Shown here piece by piece: positions 31,363 through 39,719 of a DNA stretch of 64,000 bases. The stretch is from assembly GCF_008040105.1 (NCBI RefSeq), contig NZ_VRMG01000004.1, positions 1 to 64,000 on the forward strand, read 5' to 3'. The DNA is from Lacisediminihabitans profunda (GTDB lineage Bacteria > Actinomycetota > Actinomycetes > Actinomycetales > Microbacteriaceae). Below the pieces are notes generated by a model that had not been told where the DNA came from, did no database searches, and worked only from the letters and a program-made list of their open reading frames with translations. Every line of letters begins with the position of its first letter. The first letter of the stretch is position 1. Both the position numbers and the translations under genes were made by a program.

Positions 31363-31785
31363 GTGAACGCAGCAGAGGAGTCAGGCCCGTTTTACCACGG
31401 CACCACCGCAGATGTTCGGGCCGGGGATTTCCTCTCCCCGGGGTTCCGATCCAATTACCGGCCCGACATCGTCATGAACCACATCTACTTCACCGCGCTG
31501 CGGGATGGTGCCGGCCTCGCGGCAGAACTTGCCGCAGAGCTGGCGCCAGATGTCCGCGAGCCACGGGTCTATCTCGTAGAGCCGACGGGCGGCTTCGAGG
31601 ACGACCCGAACGTCACGGACAAGAAGTTCCCGGGCAACCCCACCCGCTCTTACCGCAGCGCTGAGCCCCTTCGTGTGGTTGCCGAGGTCACCGACTGGAC
31701 CAGGCTCACATCCGAAGCGCTGCAGCTGTGGCGCGACCGACTCACCGGTGTCCCGCCGGAGGAGCGTGGCGAGATCATCAACTGA
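31363..31785 (+). CDS. arr: NAD(+)-rifampin ADP-ribosyltransferase
   Basis: The 140-residue protein matches Arr enzymes over its whole length: PFYHGTTADVRAGDFLSPGF, SNYRPDIVMNHIYFTAL with the aromatic/His active-site residues, and EDDPNVTDKKFPGNPTRSYR. Arr transfers ADP-ribose from NAD+ to the C23 hydroxyl of rifamycins and so inactivates them. The length is that of chromosomal Arr. The start is GTG at 31363. No mobile element or integron site is visible beside it; it is probably an intrinsic gene, though the segment looks accessory. Confidence 0.95.
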   Translation: MNAAEESGPFYHGTTADVRAGDFLSPGFRSNYRPDIVMNHIYFTALRDGAGLAAELAAELAPDVREPRVYLVEPTGGFEDDPNVTDKKFPGNPTRSYRSAEPLRVVAEVTDWTRLTSEALQLWRDRLTGVPPEERGEIIN

Positions 31786-31922
31786 ACCACGAAGACGTCG
31801 TCTTCGTGACGGAGCGTGCCGCTCGTGGCGAGACGGCTGGCCATCGCCCGGTAGCCGGGCCCTCCCCTCTGCGCGCAAGAACCCAAGGTTCCGCTAACGG
31901 GCAGCGCTGGGAGAGCGTCGGC

Positions 31923-32672
31923 TTACTTCGGAGAGACGCCCCTATCAGCCAGGACTTGTGTTCGTTGGTCCATCCGGTCAAGGGTCTCTTGCAGTTTGGT
32001 GACTTGGTGCTCAAGCGCCCTGATCTCGCCGCGTGTGGCGGCTTGGGCGTCTTCTTCTTTGATCGCGACGCGTTCCACGATCCATGAGGCAATGGTTGCG
32101 GTTACGACACCGAGGAGGGCGATGCCGCCGAGCATCAGGGCGCCGGCAATCAGTCTGCCCATGACTGTGAGGGGTGTGAAGTCTCCGTATCCGACGGTCG
32201 TGATGGTGACAAAGGCCCACCAGAGGGCATCTTCGAACGTCACGATACTTGACCCGGGATTTGCTTGTTCGACATCCAGGACGGCCAGCGCGGCGACGAA
32301 GATGAGAAGGATTGATGCTCCCGCAGCGTAGAGAATGACGCGCCCTCGAAACGCAGTGCCCGCAGTTCGTTGGAGGATGTTCAGTAGCGTGACTAGCCGG
32401 AGGAGGCGCAGCGGACGCAGCAGAGGCAGGACCACGATCAGCAGGTCGAGGATGTGCCTGCTGAACCATTGCCACCGTTCGGGTGCCAGCACCAAGTTCG
32501 CGACGTAGTCGACAAGGAAGACAGTCCAGGTCGCGGCCATGATTACTTCGGCGAGTGCTGAACTGGGCCCGGCAAGGTTTCCGATCACTTCCCACGCGTA
32601 GGCGGCAAGGAACAGGACGGCGGCGAGGGTGAGCGGCCATTCGGAGATTCGTTGCCAGCGTTGCTGAGTCAT
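31923..32672 (-). CDS. voltage-gated-type potassium channel family protein
   Basis: The 249-residue protein has six predicted helices. The selectivity filter TVGYGD is in FVTITTVGYGDFTPLTVMGR, and an S4-like charged helix PLLRPLRLLRLVTLLNIL is seen near residue 85. The pore helix pair S5-S6 and a C-terminal coiled coil (ALEHQVTKLQETLDRMDQRTQ) follow. It is probably a tetrameric K+ channel at the cell membrane. No ligand-binding RCK domain is present. Confidence 0.92.
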   Translation of the reverse strand: MTQQRWQRISEWPLTLAAVLFLAAYAWEVIGNLAGPSSALAEVIMAATWTVFLVDYVANLVLAPERWQWFSRHILDLLIVVLPLLRPLRLLRLVTLLNILQRTAGTAFRGRVILYAAGASILLIFVAALAVLDVEQANPGSSIVTFEDALWWAFVTITTVGYGDFTPLTVMGRLIAGALMLGGIALLGVVTATIASWIVERVAIKEEDAQAATRGEIRALEHQVTKLQETLDRMDQRTQVLADRGVSPK

Positions 32673-32791
32673 GCCCGAATTCTAGGAGCAGAGAAGAACG
32701 TTCGATACGTCAGAATCGCGTCGATCCCGTGTCTTCGTGAGATTCGTTCGGAAACAAGTAGGGTGAGTGCGACCCCGGATCATGCGGGCTT

Positions 32792-33190
32792 GTGAACGAG
32801 GATGCCATGGCCCTGTTAGCCACATTTTTCAAGGGTTTGCTCTATGCGTTCGTCGGCGGTGCAAAGCTTGTGGCGAGGGCGATTGGTGCTGCGGTTGGCG
32901 CTACCAAGCGGTTGCACGCAAGATCCCTGACGATGTCGAAGCCTCGGTCGTATTTTTGGCTCAGGTTCGGTCCGATCGCCAGCGCATTTCTGCTGGTACT
33001 GCTGCTCCCTTTTGCGTTCTCGAATCACCCGCAGGCTCCCTCGGTCGAGGGGACCTCCAGCAGTTCTGCAACTGACACCGTTCAGGCCCCGCAGCGCCCG
33101 TCGGTATCCGCTGGCGCGACGCCGAGCGTGACGCCTACGACGAGCCCACCCCAGACGCTCCCCCTGTTTCCGGCTCGACAGGCGAGGTAG
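32792..33190 (+). CDS. N-terminal part of a frameshifted membrane-anchored protein (part 1 of 2)
   Basis: A 132-residue frame from GTG 32792: a short helical N-terminus, one transmembrane segment (FGPIASAFLLVLLLPFAF, residues 58-75) and a long Ser/Thr/Pro-rich linker ending at TAG 33188-33190. No domain follows in this frame. The next frame over continues with a matching linker (PPVSGSTGEVVSAAGVVLPD) leading into the nuclease-like domain at 33205. Adding one base near the C5 run at 33162-33166 would join the two. I read this as one gene broken by a one-base loss (or a sequencing error). Confidence 0.55.
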   Translation: MNEDAMALLATFFKGLLYAFVGGAKLVARAIGAAVGATKRLHARSLTMSKPRSYFWLRFGPIASAFLLVLLLPFAFSNHPQAPSVEGTSSSSATDTVQAPQRPSVSAGATPSVTPTTSPPQTLPLFPARQAR

Positions 33191-33204
33191 TTTCTGCCGC
33201 GGGT

Positions 33205-33777
33205 GTGGTGCTACCAGATCGCGGCAGGACGCCCGGGGCAGTGAATCCGTCCGTGACACAGGCCACGATTTCGCAGACGATTTGCGTTTCAGGCTGGACA
33301 TCAACGATGCGGCCATCCTCCTCGGTCACCACGGCGCTCAAAGTGCGTCAACTGTCCACGGGGTACTCGTACAACGGCGATACCTCAACCGCGGACTATG
33401 AGGAAGACCACCTGATCAGCCTTGAGCTCGGCGGTGCAGCATCGGCCGAAGCTAACCTGTGGCCCGAACCCTACAATGTGGCGGAAGGGGCACGTGTGAA
33501 GGACCAGGTCGAGAACAAGCTTCACGCGATGATTTGCTCGGGCTCGATCTCTCTGGCTGCAGCGCAGACCGCGATCGCAACCGACTGGTGGAGCGCTTAC
33601 CAGCTGTATGTCACGGGAACCACCGGGACTGCACCTGCACCAGTGCCAGTGCCAGTGCCAGGTACTGGAGCCCCGGCCGTCGCGCTCGCTCTTTGCAAAG
33701 ACGGCAGCTATTCCTTTGCCGCCCATCATCAAGGAGCCTGTTCGAGTCACGGTGGTGTGGCCGTCTTCTACCGTTGA
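33205..33777 (+). CDS. nuclease-like (HNH-type EDH) domain plus DUF3761, C-terminal part of the frameshifted gene (part 2 of 2)
   Basis: The 190-residue frame contains a domain seen in secreted actinobacterial proteins: ISQTICVSGWTST, then DYEEDHLISLELGGAASAEANLWPEPYN (an HNH-like Glu-Asp-His core) and VKDQVENKLHAMICSG. The C-terminus CKDGSYSFAAHHQGACSSHGGVA is the DUF3761 motif. A PVPVPVPG-type linker separates the two. No signal or membrane segment is present in this frame; those are supplied by the preceding frame at 32792. Whether the domain is an active nuclease is unknown. Confidence 0.7.
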   Translation: MVLPDRGRTPGAVNPSVTQATISQTICVSGWTSTMRPSSSVTTALKVRQLSTGYSYNGDTSTADYEEDHLISLELGGAASAEANLWPEPYNVAEGARVKDQVENKLHAMICSGSISLAAAQTAIATDWWSAYQLYVTGTTGTAPAPVPVPVPGTGAPAVALALCKDGSYSFAAHHQGACSSHGGVAVFYR

Positions 33778-33970
33778 GTATCAAGGCCAGGGAAACGTGG
33801 GCGTATTTCCTGTGCGCAGTGGAGCCGCACTGGTACTCTCACGGCACCCGGTGTGTGCAGCCGCTGCACCGCACAATCGACCTGGCGTGCCAACGCGAGA
33901 AGATCGAGATCCTCGACCCCGCCCTTGTCCGGGCTTCCCAAAGCACTAGCCACTGCCCGATTGCCGGAGG

Positions 33971-35281
33971 TCAGGCGATGATGGTCCCCGGATTCTCGAT
34001 CAGTCGGGTGAGCGTCTGCAGGAACTGCGCGGCCAGTGCCCCGTCGATGATTCGGTGGTCTGCCGAGAGCGTAAAGCGCATGCGGTAGCGGGGAACGATC
34101 TCATCGCCAACCACGACCGGCTCGCGCGTGGTGCCCCCAACCGCGAGAATCGCCCCTTCGGGCGGGTTGATGATCGCGGTGAAGTGTTCGACCCCGAACA
34201 TGCCCAGGTTGCTGATCGTGAACGTGCCGCCGGACATCTGCTCGCTCGTGAGCTTCTTCGCATTGGCGAGGGCCACCAGGGTTCTGCTCTCCAAGCCGAG
34301 TTGGCTGACGGATTTCTGGTCGGCGTTCTCGATCACAGGAACGACGAGGCCGTTCTCAGAGGCGACAGCAACGCCGACGTTGATCCGGTGGTGCAGGAGC
34401 ATGGTCGTGCTTGCGTCGTCCACATAGGACACGTTGACGAGCGGATTCTCGCGAAGCGCGAGCGCGCTCGCCCGGATGAGCAGGTCGTTGATGCTCACCT
34501 TCGTCCGCCCGGCCGCCGTGAGTTGCTCGTTGAGCTCGGTGCGCAGCCCCACGAGCGCTTCGGCGTCCGCGACCGCGGTGACGTAGAAGTGCGGGATGCT
34601 GCGGGCACTCTCGCCCAGTCGCCGCGCAATGACCCGGCGCGTATTGCTGATCGAAACCGCCTCGGATCCGCGCTTCTCGTCTCCCTGTTGGGTGGCTCGA
34701 TTCGCGGGGCTTGCCACCGCGCTCGGCGGCGGAACGGCCGCGGGAGCTTCCGCGGCCGACGGACCTGTTTCGGCGGAATGCGGGAGCACCTCGTCCAGGT
34801 CGGCACGGATGATTCGTCCGCCGGGGCCCGTGCCACGAATCCCGCCCAGGTCGAGGTGATTCTCCCGGGCGAGTTTGCGAACGAACGGTGACGCGAACAG
34901 CCGATCGCCGCTGGGGACCTCGAGATCTGCCTCGGACCCTCGGCCGGGCGCTTCGGGAGTGGCAGCGGCCGCCTCGGCCGGCTCCGCGACGGAATCCACG
35001 GCGAGGGCGAGTGGCGCGGCGATTGGCGTGGTCGAGTCGCCCGGCTTGCCATCGTCCAGCAAGGCAATCGGGGTGCCGATCGGTACGAGTTCGCCCTCTG
35101 GCACGAGGATCTTCGAGAGAGTGCCCGCCTCGTAGGCCTCCAACTCCATGTTGGCCTTGTCGGTCTCGATCTCGACGAGCACGTCGCCGATGTCGACACG
35201 GTCCCCCGGCTTCTTGAGCCAGGTCGTGATCGCGCCTTCCTCCATCGTGTCGGACAGACGCGGCATGGTGATTTCGATCAT
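33971..35281 (-). CDS. dihydrolipoamide acyltransferase (E2) of a 2-oxoacid dehydrogenase complex
   Basis: The 436-residue protein has a lipoyl domain with the modified Lys 42 (EIETDKANMELEAYEAG), a Pro/Ala linker, a peripheral subunit-binding domain (ASPFVRKLARENHLDLGGIRGTGPGGRIIRADL), and the catalytic domain ending in SADHRIIDGALAAQFL with His near 409 and Asp near 413. It moves the acyl group from E1 to CoA. E3 is not in the window. With the E1alpha and E1beta genes upstream it forms one operon; pyruvate or acetoin is the likely substrate. Confidence 0.95.
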   Translation of the reverse strand: MIEITMPRLSDTMEEGAITTWLKKPGDRVDIGDVLVEIETDKANMELEAYEAGTLSKILVPEGELVPIGTPIALLDDGKPGDSTTPIAAPLALAVDSVAEPAEAAAATPEAPGRGSEADLEVPSGDRLFASPFVRKLARENHLDLGGIRGTGPGGRIIRADLDEVLPHSAETGPSAAEAPAAVPPPSAVASPANRATQQGDEKRGSEAVSISNTRRVIARRLGESARSIPHFYVTAVADAEALVGLRTELNEQLTAAGRTKVSINDLLIRASALALRENPLVNVSYVDDASTTMLLHHRINVGVAVASENGLVVPVIENADQKSVSQLGLESRTLVALANAKKLTSEQMSGGTFTISNLGMFGVEHFTAIINPPEGAILAVGGTTREPVVVGDEIVPRYRMRFTLSADHRIIDGALAAQFLQTLTRLIENPGTIIA

Positions 35282-35298
35282 GAATCTTCGCCCCTCGT

Positions 35299-36297
35299 TT
35301 AACGGCGGCGGTGGCCGACGGCGTCGAGGGTCTGGCGGATGGCGCCGATGACGTCATCCGCCGACGGCAGCGCAGCGGTCTCCAGTGGTTTCGAATATGG
35401 CAGCGGCACTTCGGCCATCGCCACGCGTCGTACAGGTGCATCCAGGTAATCGAATGCGCCGTCGGAAATGGTCGCGGCTATTTCGGCGCCGATTCCATAG
35501 GTCAGCCAATCGTCCTCGAGGACAACGGCCGCGTGCGTCTTCTTCACGGACTCGATCAGCGTCCCGCGGTCCAGCGGCCTCAGGCTTCGCAGGTCGATGA
35601 CCTCGATGTCGAGGCCGTCGGAGGCCGCGAGCTGTTCCGCGACCTGCGACGCGACGTGGGCCATCCGGGAGTAGCCGATGAGCGTGATGTCGCGGCCTTC
35701 GCGCGTGACCGCGGCCTTTCCGATCTCGGCGGGGGTATCGTCATCCGGGACTTCGCCCTTGGTGTTGTAGAGGGACAGGTTCTCCAGGAACAGCACGGGG
35801 TCGTCGTCTCTGATCGCCGCGAGCAGGAGCGCCTTGGCATCCGCCGGGGTGCTCGGGGCGACGACCTTCATCCCCGGGACGAACGCGTAGTACAGCTCGA
35901 TGTTCTGCGAATGTGTCGCACCGAGTTGCTGGCCGCCTCCGCCCGGAGTCCGGATGACCAGGGGAACTTTGGCCTGGCCGCCGAACATTCCATAGATCTT
36001 GGCCGCGTGATTGACGATCTGGTCGAGCGCCAGCAGGGAGAAGTTGATCGTCATGATCTCGACCACAGGGCGCAGTCCGAGCATCGCCGCGCCGATGGCC
36101 GCGCCGGTGAACCCTTCCTCGGCGATCGGGGTGTCCCGTACGCGTTTCTCGCCGAACTCCGCGAGAAGACCGGCCGTGATCTTGTACGAGCCGTCGAATA
36201 CCCCGATCTCTTCGCCCATCAGGAAGACGTTCTGATCCCGCAGCATCTCGGCTCTCAGCGTGTCGTGCAGCGCCTGCCGGTAGGTCATGATGCTCAT
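35299..36297 (-). CDS. 2-oxoacid dehydrogenase E1 component, beta subunit
   Basis: From ATG 36297 the protein has 332 residues: SIMTYRQALHDTLRAEMLRDQNVFLMGEEIGVFDGSYKIT at the N-terminus, RVRDTPIAEEGFTGAAIGAAMLGLRPVVEIMT, and GATHSQNIELYYAFVPGMKVVAPSTPADAKALL. This is the PdhB/AcoB type of beta subunit. It overlaps the alpha subunit gene by ATGA and lies 17 bp from E2. Main actinobacterial pyruvate dehydrogenase uses the homodimeric AceE, so this alpha2beta2 type is probably a second complex, for pyruvate, acetoin or a related substrate. Confidence 0.95.
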   Translation of the reverse strand: MSIMTYRQALHDTLRAEMLRDQNVFLMGEEIGVFDGSYKITAGLLAEFGEKRVRDTPIAEEGFTGAAIGAAMLGLRPVVEIMTINFSLLALDQIVNHAAKIYGMFGGQAKVPLVIRTPGGGGQQLGATHSQNIELYYAFVPGMKVVAPSTPADAKALLLAAIRDDDPVLFLENLSLYNTKGEVPDDDTPAEIGKAAVTREGRDITLIGYSRMAHVASQVAEQLAASDGLDIEVIDLRSLRPLDRGTLIESVKKTHAAVVLEDDWLTYGIGAEIAATISDGAFDYLDAPVRRVAMAEVPLPYSKPLETAALPSADDVIGAIRQTLDAVGHRRR

Positions 36298-37412
36298 CGC
36301 GCCGCTCCCTGCTCTGGAATCGGTGCCGGCTCGAAGAGCGGCTGGCCGGGCAATCGACGGGAGTCGTTGGGCACCGGCGTCGCGTAGGTGTAGTCGAAGA
36401 GCGTCGATACGTCGGGGAAGGCGCTGGCTTCCGCGAAGGCGGCGGCCTCCGCGACCCGTGCCGTGGCTTGCTCGTCGATCTTCGCGAGGGAGTCGGCGTC
36501 GAGCAGGCCTTCGTCGACCAGGCGCGCGCCAAAGGTCTGGACCGGATCGTTCTCCTTGAGCTCGGCGACTTCTTCTGCCGAACGGTATTTGGCCGGATCG
36601 ACGACGGAGTGTCCGCGCAGTCGCTCGGTCACGACCTCGAGCAGGAACGGTTTGCCGCTGCGCGCCGAGTCGATCGCCCGCCCCGCCGCCTCGGCGACCG
36701 CGACCGGATCGAGTCCGTCGACGCGCTCGGACGCCATCCGATACGCGGATCCGCGCTTGTAGAGCTCCGGTTCCGCCGATGACTTCTCCACGGTCGTGCC
36801 CATCCCCAGCCCGTTGTTGATGATGACGTACACGATGGGCAGGTTCCAGAGTGCCGCGATGTTCAGCGATTCGTGGAACGCCCCGATGTTCGTCGTTCCG
36901 TCGCCCATCGTGCACAGGACGACCTCGTGTCCGCCGCGGTAATCGATCGCGAGCGCGACCCCCGTCGCGAGCGGAATCTGCCCGCCGACGATGCCGTAGC
37001 CGCCGAGCATCCGCTTGTCGATGTCGAACATGTGCATCGAGCCACCCCACCCCTTCGAGACCCCGTCGACCCGGCCGTATAACTCGGCCATCACGCGATT
37101 CGGGTCAATGCCGCGGGTGATCGCGTAGCCGTGCTCGCGATAGTTCGTGAACAGGTAGTCGGTTGGCTGCAATGCCGACAGCAGGCCGACGACCGCGGCC
37201 TCCTCGCCGAGGTTCAAGTGGCAGTAGCCACCGATGAGTGCTTGCGTGTATCCGCGCGCCGCGCGTTCTTCGAACCGGCGGATGAGCACCATCCGGCGGT
37301 AGAAGTCGATCAGCCGCTCGCCGTCTTCGACGGTGCGACCAGCCGCCGTCACTGGCGAGATGCGAGCGGCGGCGTTCTGCTTCTTCCGCGGCGTCCGCGT
37401 CTGAGCGGTCAT
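36294..37412 (-). CDS. 2-oxoacid dehydrogenase E1 component, alpha subunit (pyruvate/acetoin type)
   Basis: From ATG 37412, with AAGGGAG upstream, the protein has 372 residues. It has the E1-alpha signatures GYCHLNLGEEAAVVGL, YREHGYAITRGIDP, GGSMHMFD and the TPP motif CTMGDGTTNIGAFHESLNIAALWNLPIVYVIINN. It decarboxylates the oxoacid on thiamine diphosphate with the beta subunit. A TetR-family regulator is transcribed divergently and a palindrome lies in between. The ORF extends upstream to 37490, but those extra residues are not conserved in the family. Confidence 0.95.
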   Translation of the reverse strand: MTAQTRTPRKKQNAAARISPVTAAGRTVEDGERLIDFYRRMVLIRRFEERAARGYTQALIGGYCHLNLGEEAAVVGLLSALQPTDYLFTNYREHGYAITRGIDPNRVMAELYGRVDGVSKGWGGSMHMFDIDKRMLGGYGIVGGQIPLATGVALAIDYRGGHEVVLCTMGDGTTNIGAFHESLNIAALWNLPIVYVIINNGLGMGTTVEKSSAEPELYKRGSAYRMASERVDGLDPVAVAEAAGRAIDSARSGKPFLLEVVTERLRGHSVVDPAKYRSAEEVAELKENDPVQTFGARLVDEGLLDADSLAKIDEQATARVAEAAAFAEASAFPDVSTLFDYTYATPVPNDSRRLPGQPLFEPAPIPEQGAAR

Positions 37413-37469
37413 CGGGGAACTCCCTTCGTCGGCCCTTCTGGGGCCGGACGTCGTCCGTATGTGGTTATG

Positions 37470-37491
37470 AATGACACTAACAAGTATCATT
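37470..37491. promoter_or_regulatory. predicted TetR operator between pdh-type operon and tetR
   Basis: AATGACACT-AACA-AGTATCATT is an inverted repeat with 8 of 9 pairs matching. It lies in the 131-bp divergent promoter region between the E1alpha gene (starts 37412, minus) and the TetR gene (starts 37544, plus), the usual place for a TetR operator that controls both. Confidence 0.55.
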
Positions 37492-37543
37492 ATATCCCTG
37501 AGGGTGCGGTGCGCGCATCATTTCTTCATTAGGAGAGGAACGG

Positions 37544-38176
37544 ATGACCGCCCACGATCCGGCCCACCGGGTGCGCAAGCGCGGTCGGCCCACTGCAAGC
37601 GAACGGGTTGAGCGCCGCGCGCAGATCCTCGAGGCCGCCCTGCCCATCTTCCTCGAGCACGGCTACGGGAATGTCACCTTCGACCAGCTCGCGACAGCTG
37701 CCCGGGTGACCAAACGCACCATCTACAGCTACTTCGATGACAAGGCGGGCGTCTTCACCGCGATGGTCCGCAGCCTCGCCACGACCGTCAGCAGCGACGC
37801 TCCGGATCAGGACACGCTCGAATCGCTTTGCACGCGAATTGTCTACCGGTTGAACTCCGCAGACTTGATCGGGCTGCACCGGCTGGTGATCGCCGAGTCC
37901 ACGCGGTTTCCCGAACTCGCCCAGACGCTCCATGACAACGGCGACGCGAGGCATATCGCGCGACTCGCGGACCATATTCGTGCAGAATTCGGCCAGGTCG
38001 CGGTCCCTCGAGCCCAGCCGTTGTTTACGTTGTTGCTTGGCGAGGAGCACCGGAAACGGCTGCTGGGGCTGCTGCCCCCGGTGAGCCTGGCCGAGGCGGA
38101 GGACCACGCGCGCCGGGCGCTTGCCCTGCTGGGGTTGCAGTCTTCCAAGACAACAGTTCCGACCCAGGCCGAGTAG
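37544..38176 (+). CDS. TetR family transcriptional regulator
   Basis: The 210-residue protein has a TetR N-terminal HTH: RRAQILEAALPIFLEHGYGNVTFDQLATAARVTKRTIYSYFDDKAGVF (residues 25-70). The C-terminal ligand domain is unlike any I can name. It starts with ATG after AGGAGAGGAACGG and diverges from the 2-oxoacid dehydrogenase operon. It probably represses that operon and itself through the palindrome at 37470-37491; the effector is unknown. A hairpin follows its stop at 38220-38239. Confidence 0.92.
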   Translation: MTAHDPAHRVRKRGRPTASERVERRAQILEAALPIFLEHGYGNVTFDQLATAARVTKRTIYSYFDDKAGVFTAMVRSLATTVSSDAPDQDTLESLCTRIVYRLNSADLIGLHRLVIAESTRFPELAQTLHDNGDARHIARLADHIRAEFGQVAVPRAQPLFTLLLGEEHRKRLLGLLPPVSLAEAEDHARRALALLGLQSSKTTVPTQAE

Positions 38177-38219
38177 CCGAAGCGCGAGGAGCCTTCGTTC
38201 ATGCTGCGCCGTTGAGGCC

Positions 38220-38239
38220 GTGTCGAGTTTGCTCGACAC
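38220..38239. terminator. hairpin after the TetR gene
   Basis: GTGTCGAG-TTTG-CTCGACAC, a perfect 8-bp stem with a 4-nt loop, lies 43 bp after the TetR stop. There is no T run after it, so it would be an I-shaped terminator. Confidence 0.45.
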
Positions 38240-38333
38240 TGGGGTGCTCCAGGGTTGCTTTTGTCACAAAGGTCGGGCGCGGAAAGTTATTTGAGCACGC
38301 CTGGTATTCGCCGTTGCACGGTTGGAGATACCT

Positions 38334-39092
38334 GTGAGCACAATCAGGACGGACCTGTCGGACGAAAAGGACTCAGTCTCGACGTTTACGGCGACTCTGA
38401 TCATCCGCCGGTTCGATCCGGAAATGGATGATGAGCCGCATTGGCAGGATTTTGATGTCGAGATGTATCCGACGGATCGCGTCCTGGATGCGCTGCACAA
38501 GATCAAGTGGGAACAAGACGGATCACTGACCTTCCGCCGCTCCTGCGCGCACGGGGTGTGCGGTTCGGATGCGATGCGCATCAACGGCCGCAACCGTCTG
38601 GTCTGCAAGACTCTGATCAAAGACCTCGACATCTCCAAGCCGATCTACATCGAAGCGCTGAAAGCCCTGCCGTTGGAGAAGGACCTCATCGTGGACATGG
38701 AGCCGTTCTTCGACAGTTATCGTGCAATCCAACCGTTTGTCACACCGGCACCGACTCCTTCCGATGGCAGGGAGTACCTACAGTCACCGCAGCAACGGGA
38801 ACGTTTCGATGACACCACCAAATGCATCCTCTGTGCGGCCTGCACCGCATCGTGTCCGGTGTTTTGGACGGACGGGCAATATTTTGGTCCTGCTGCGATC
38901 GTCAATGCGCATCGGTTTATTTTCGATTCGCGCGACACCGGCGCCCAGGTGCATATGGACATCCTGAATGACAAAGAAGGAGTGTGGCGTTGCCGCACGG
39001 TCTTCAATTGCACCGAAGCGTGCCCGCGGGGCATCCAAGTCACCCATGCGATCTCAGAAGTGAAACAAGCGATCATGCGCGGCAAACCGTAA
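38334..39092 (+). CDS. isolated succinate dehydrogenase/fumarate reductase iron-sulfur subunit-like protein
   Basis: From GTG 38334, with GGAG 6 nt upstream, the protein has 252 residues and the complete SdhB motifs: the [2Fe-2S] ferredoxin domain (RRSCAHGVCGSDAMRING ... LVC), the [4Fe-4S]/[3Fe-4S] region (CILCAACTASCP and CRTVFNCTEACPRGI). It carries electrons between the flavoprotein and quinone in complex II. No sdhA, sdhC or sdhD is next to it, and codon use is less GC-biased than its neighbours. It may be a duplicate, a transferred copy, or a separated subunit. A longer TTG start at 38322 is possible. Confidence 0.9.
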   Translation: MSTIRTDLSDEKDSVSTFTATLIIRRFDPEMDDEPHWQDFDVEMYPTDRVLDALHKIKWEQDGSLTFRRSCAHGVCGSDAMRINGRNRLVCKTLIKDLDISKPIYIEALKALPLEKDLIVDMEPFFDSYRAIQPFVTPAPTPSDGREYLQSPQQRERFDDTTKCILCAACTASCPVFWTDGQYFGPAAIVNAHRFIFDSRDTGAQVHMDILNDKEGVWRCRTVFNCTEACPRGIQVTHAISEVKQAIMRGKP

Positions 39093-39140
39093 CAGGTCAG
39101 GGCGCTGCCATCAACGCTGTCCTGCTGCCAGAAGACAGGC

Positions 39141-39719
39141 TCACACGATCGCGTCGGCGACCGCGGCTCTCAGTGCGGGCACCAAGTCGGTCTCGAACCA
39201 TGGATTGCGCGCTTGCCAACGAAAGTTAAGCGGCGACGGGTGCACCACGGGAAACACGTCGGGTAAGTACTCGCGGAAGGCCCGAACGGTCTCGGTGAGG
39301 TTGCTCCTGGTACTGGCGACCAGATAGTGATCTTGCGCGTACTTGCCGACAAGCAACGTCAAACGAATCCCCGAGAGTTGGCCCAGGATGGGCGGATGCC
39401 ATCGTGGCGCAAAGTCCCTTCGCGGGGGCAGGTCTCCGCTGGTCCCTTTGCCCGGGTAATAGAAGTCCATGGGGAGGATCGCGAACAGAGAGGGGTCTCG
39501 GAACTGATCCTCCGTCACGCCAAGCCACAGCATGAGTTTCGCGCCGCTTGCATCGTCCCAGGGGATTCCGGAGGCTTGCGCCTTCTGTCCGGGAGCCTGA
39601 CCGATGATCGCGATCCGAGCGGCAGGATCCGCAACAAACAAGGGTCCCTCGCCTCGCTTCGCCCAGGCCGCGTTCGCGGGATCAGCGTCGATGGCCTTCC
39701 GGATCGCGTCAATGGTCAC
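39141..39719 (-). CDS. uracil-DNA glycosylase family protein
   Basis: The 192-residue protein has the UDG-superfamily motifs: AAIGQAPGQKA-type motif I (AIIGQAPGQKAQASG, residues 37-51) and motif II VVHPSPLNFRW. The Fe-S cysteines of family 4 are not seen; it belongs to one of the small UDG-like groups found in many bacteria. It probably excises uracil or a related base. It begins with GTG and its start overlaps the end of a 93-codon frame (39716-39997) by GTGA. Confidence 0.85.
   Translation of the reverse strand: MTIDAIRKAIDADPANAAWAKRGEGPLFVADPAARIAIIGQAPGQKAQASGIPWDDASGAKLMLWLGVTEDQFRDPSLFAILPMDFYYPGKGTSGDLPPRRDFAPRWHPPILGQLSGIRLTLLVGKYAQDHYLVASTRSNLTETVRAFREYLPDVFPVVHPSPLNFRWQARNPWFETDLVPALRAAVADAIV

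Noticed and set aside
33774-34088. A plus-strand frame after the nuclease-like gene reading ETWAYFLCAVEPHWYSHG
   Set aside because: It looks protein-like at first, but has no ribosome site and runs well into the E2 coding region on the other strand.
35299-37050. A long minus-strand frame extending the E1beta gene upstream
   Set aside because: The upstream part is the E1alpha gene in another frame. The E1beta start at 36297 with ATGA overlap fits the family.
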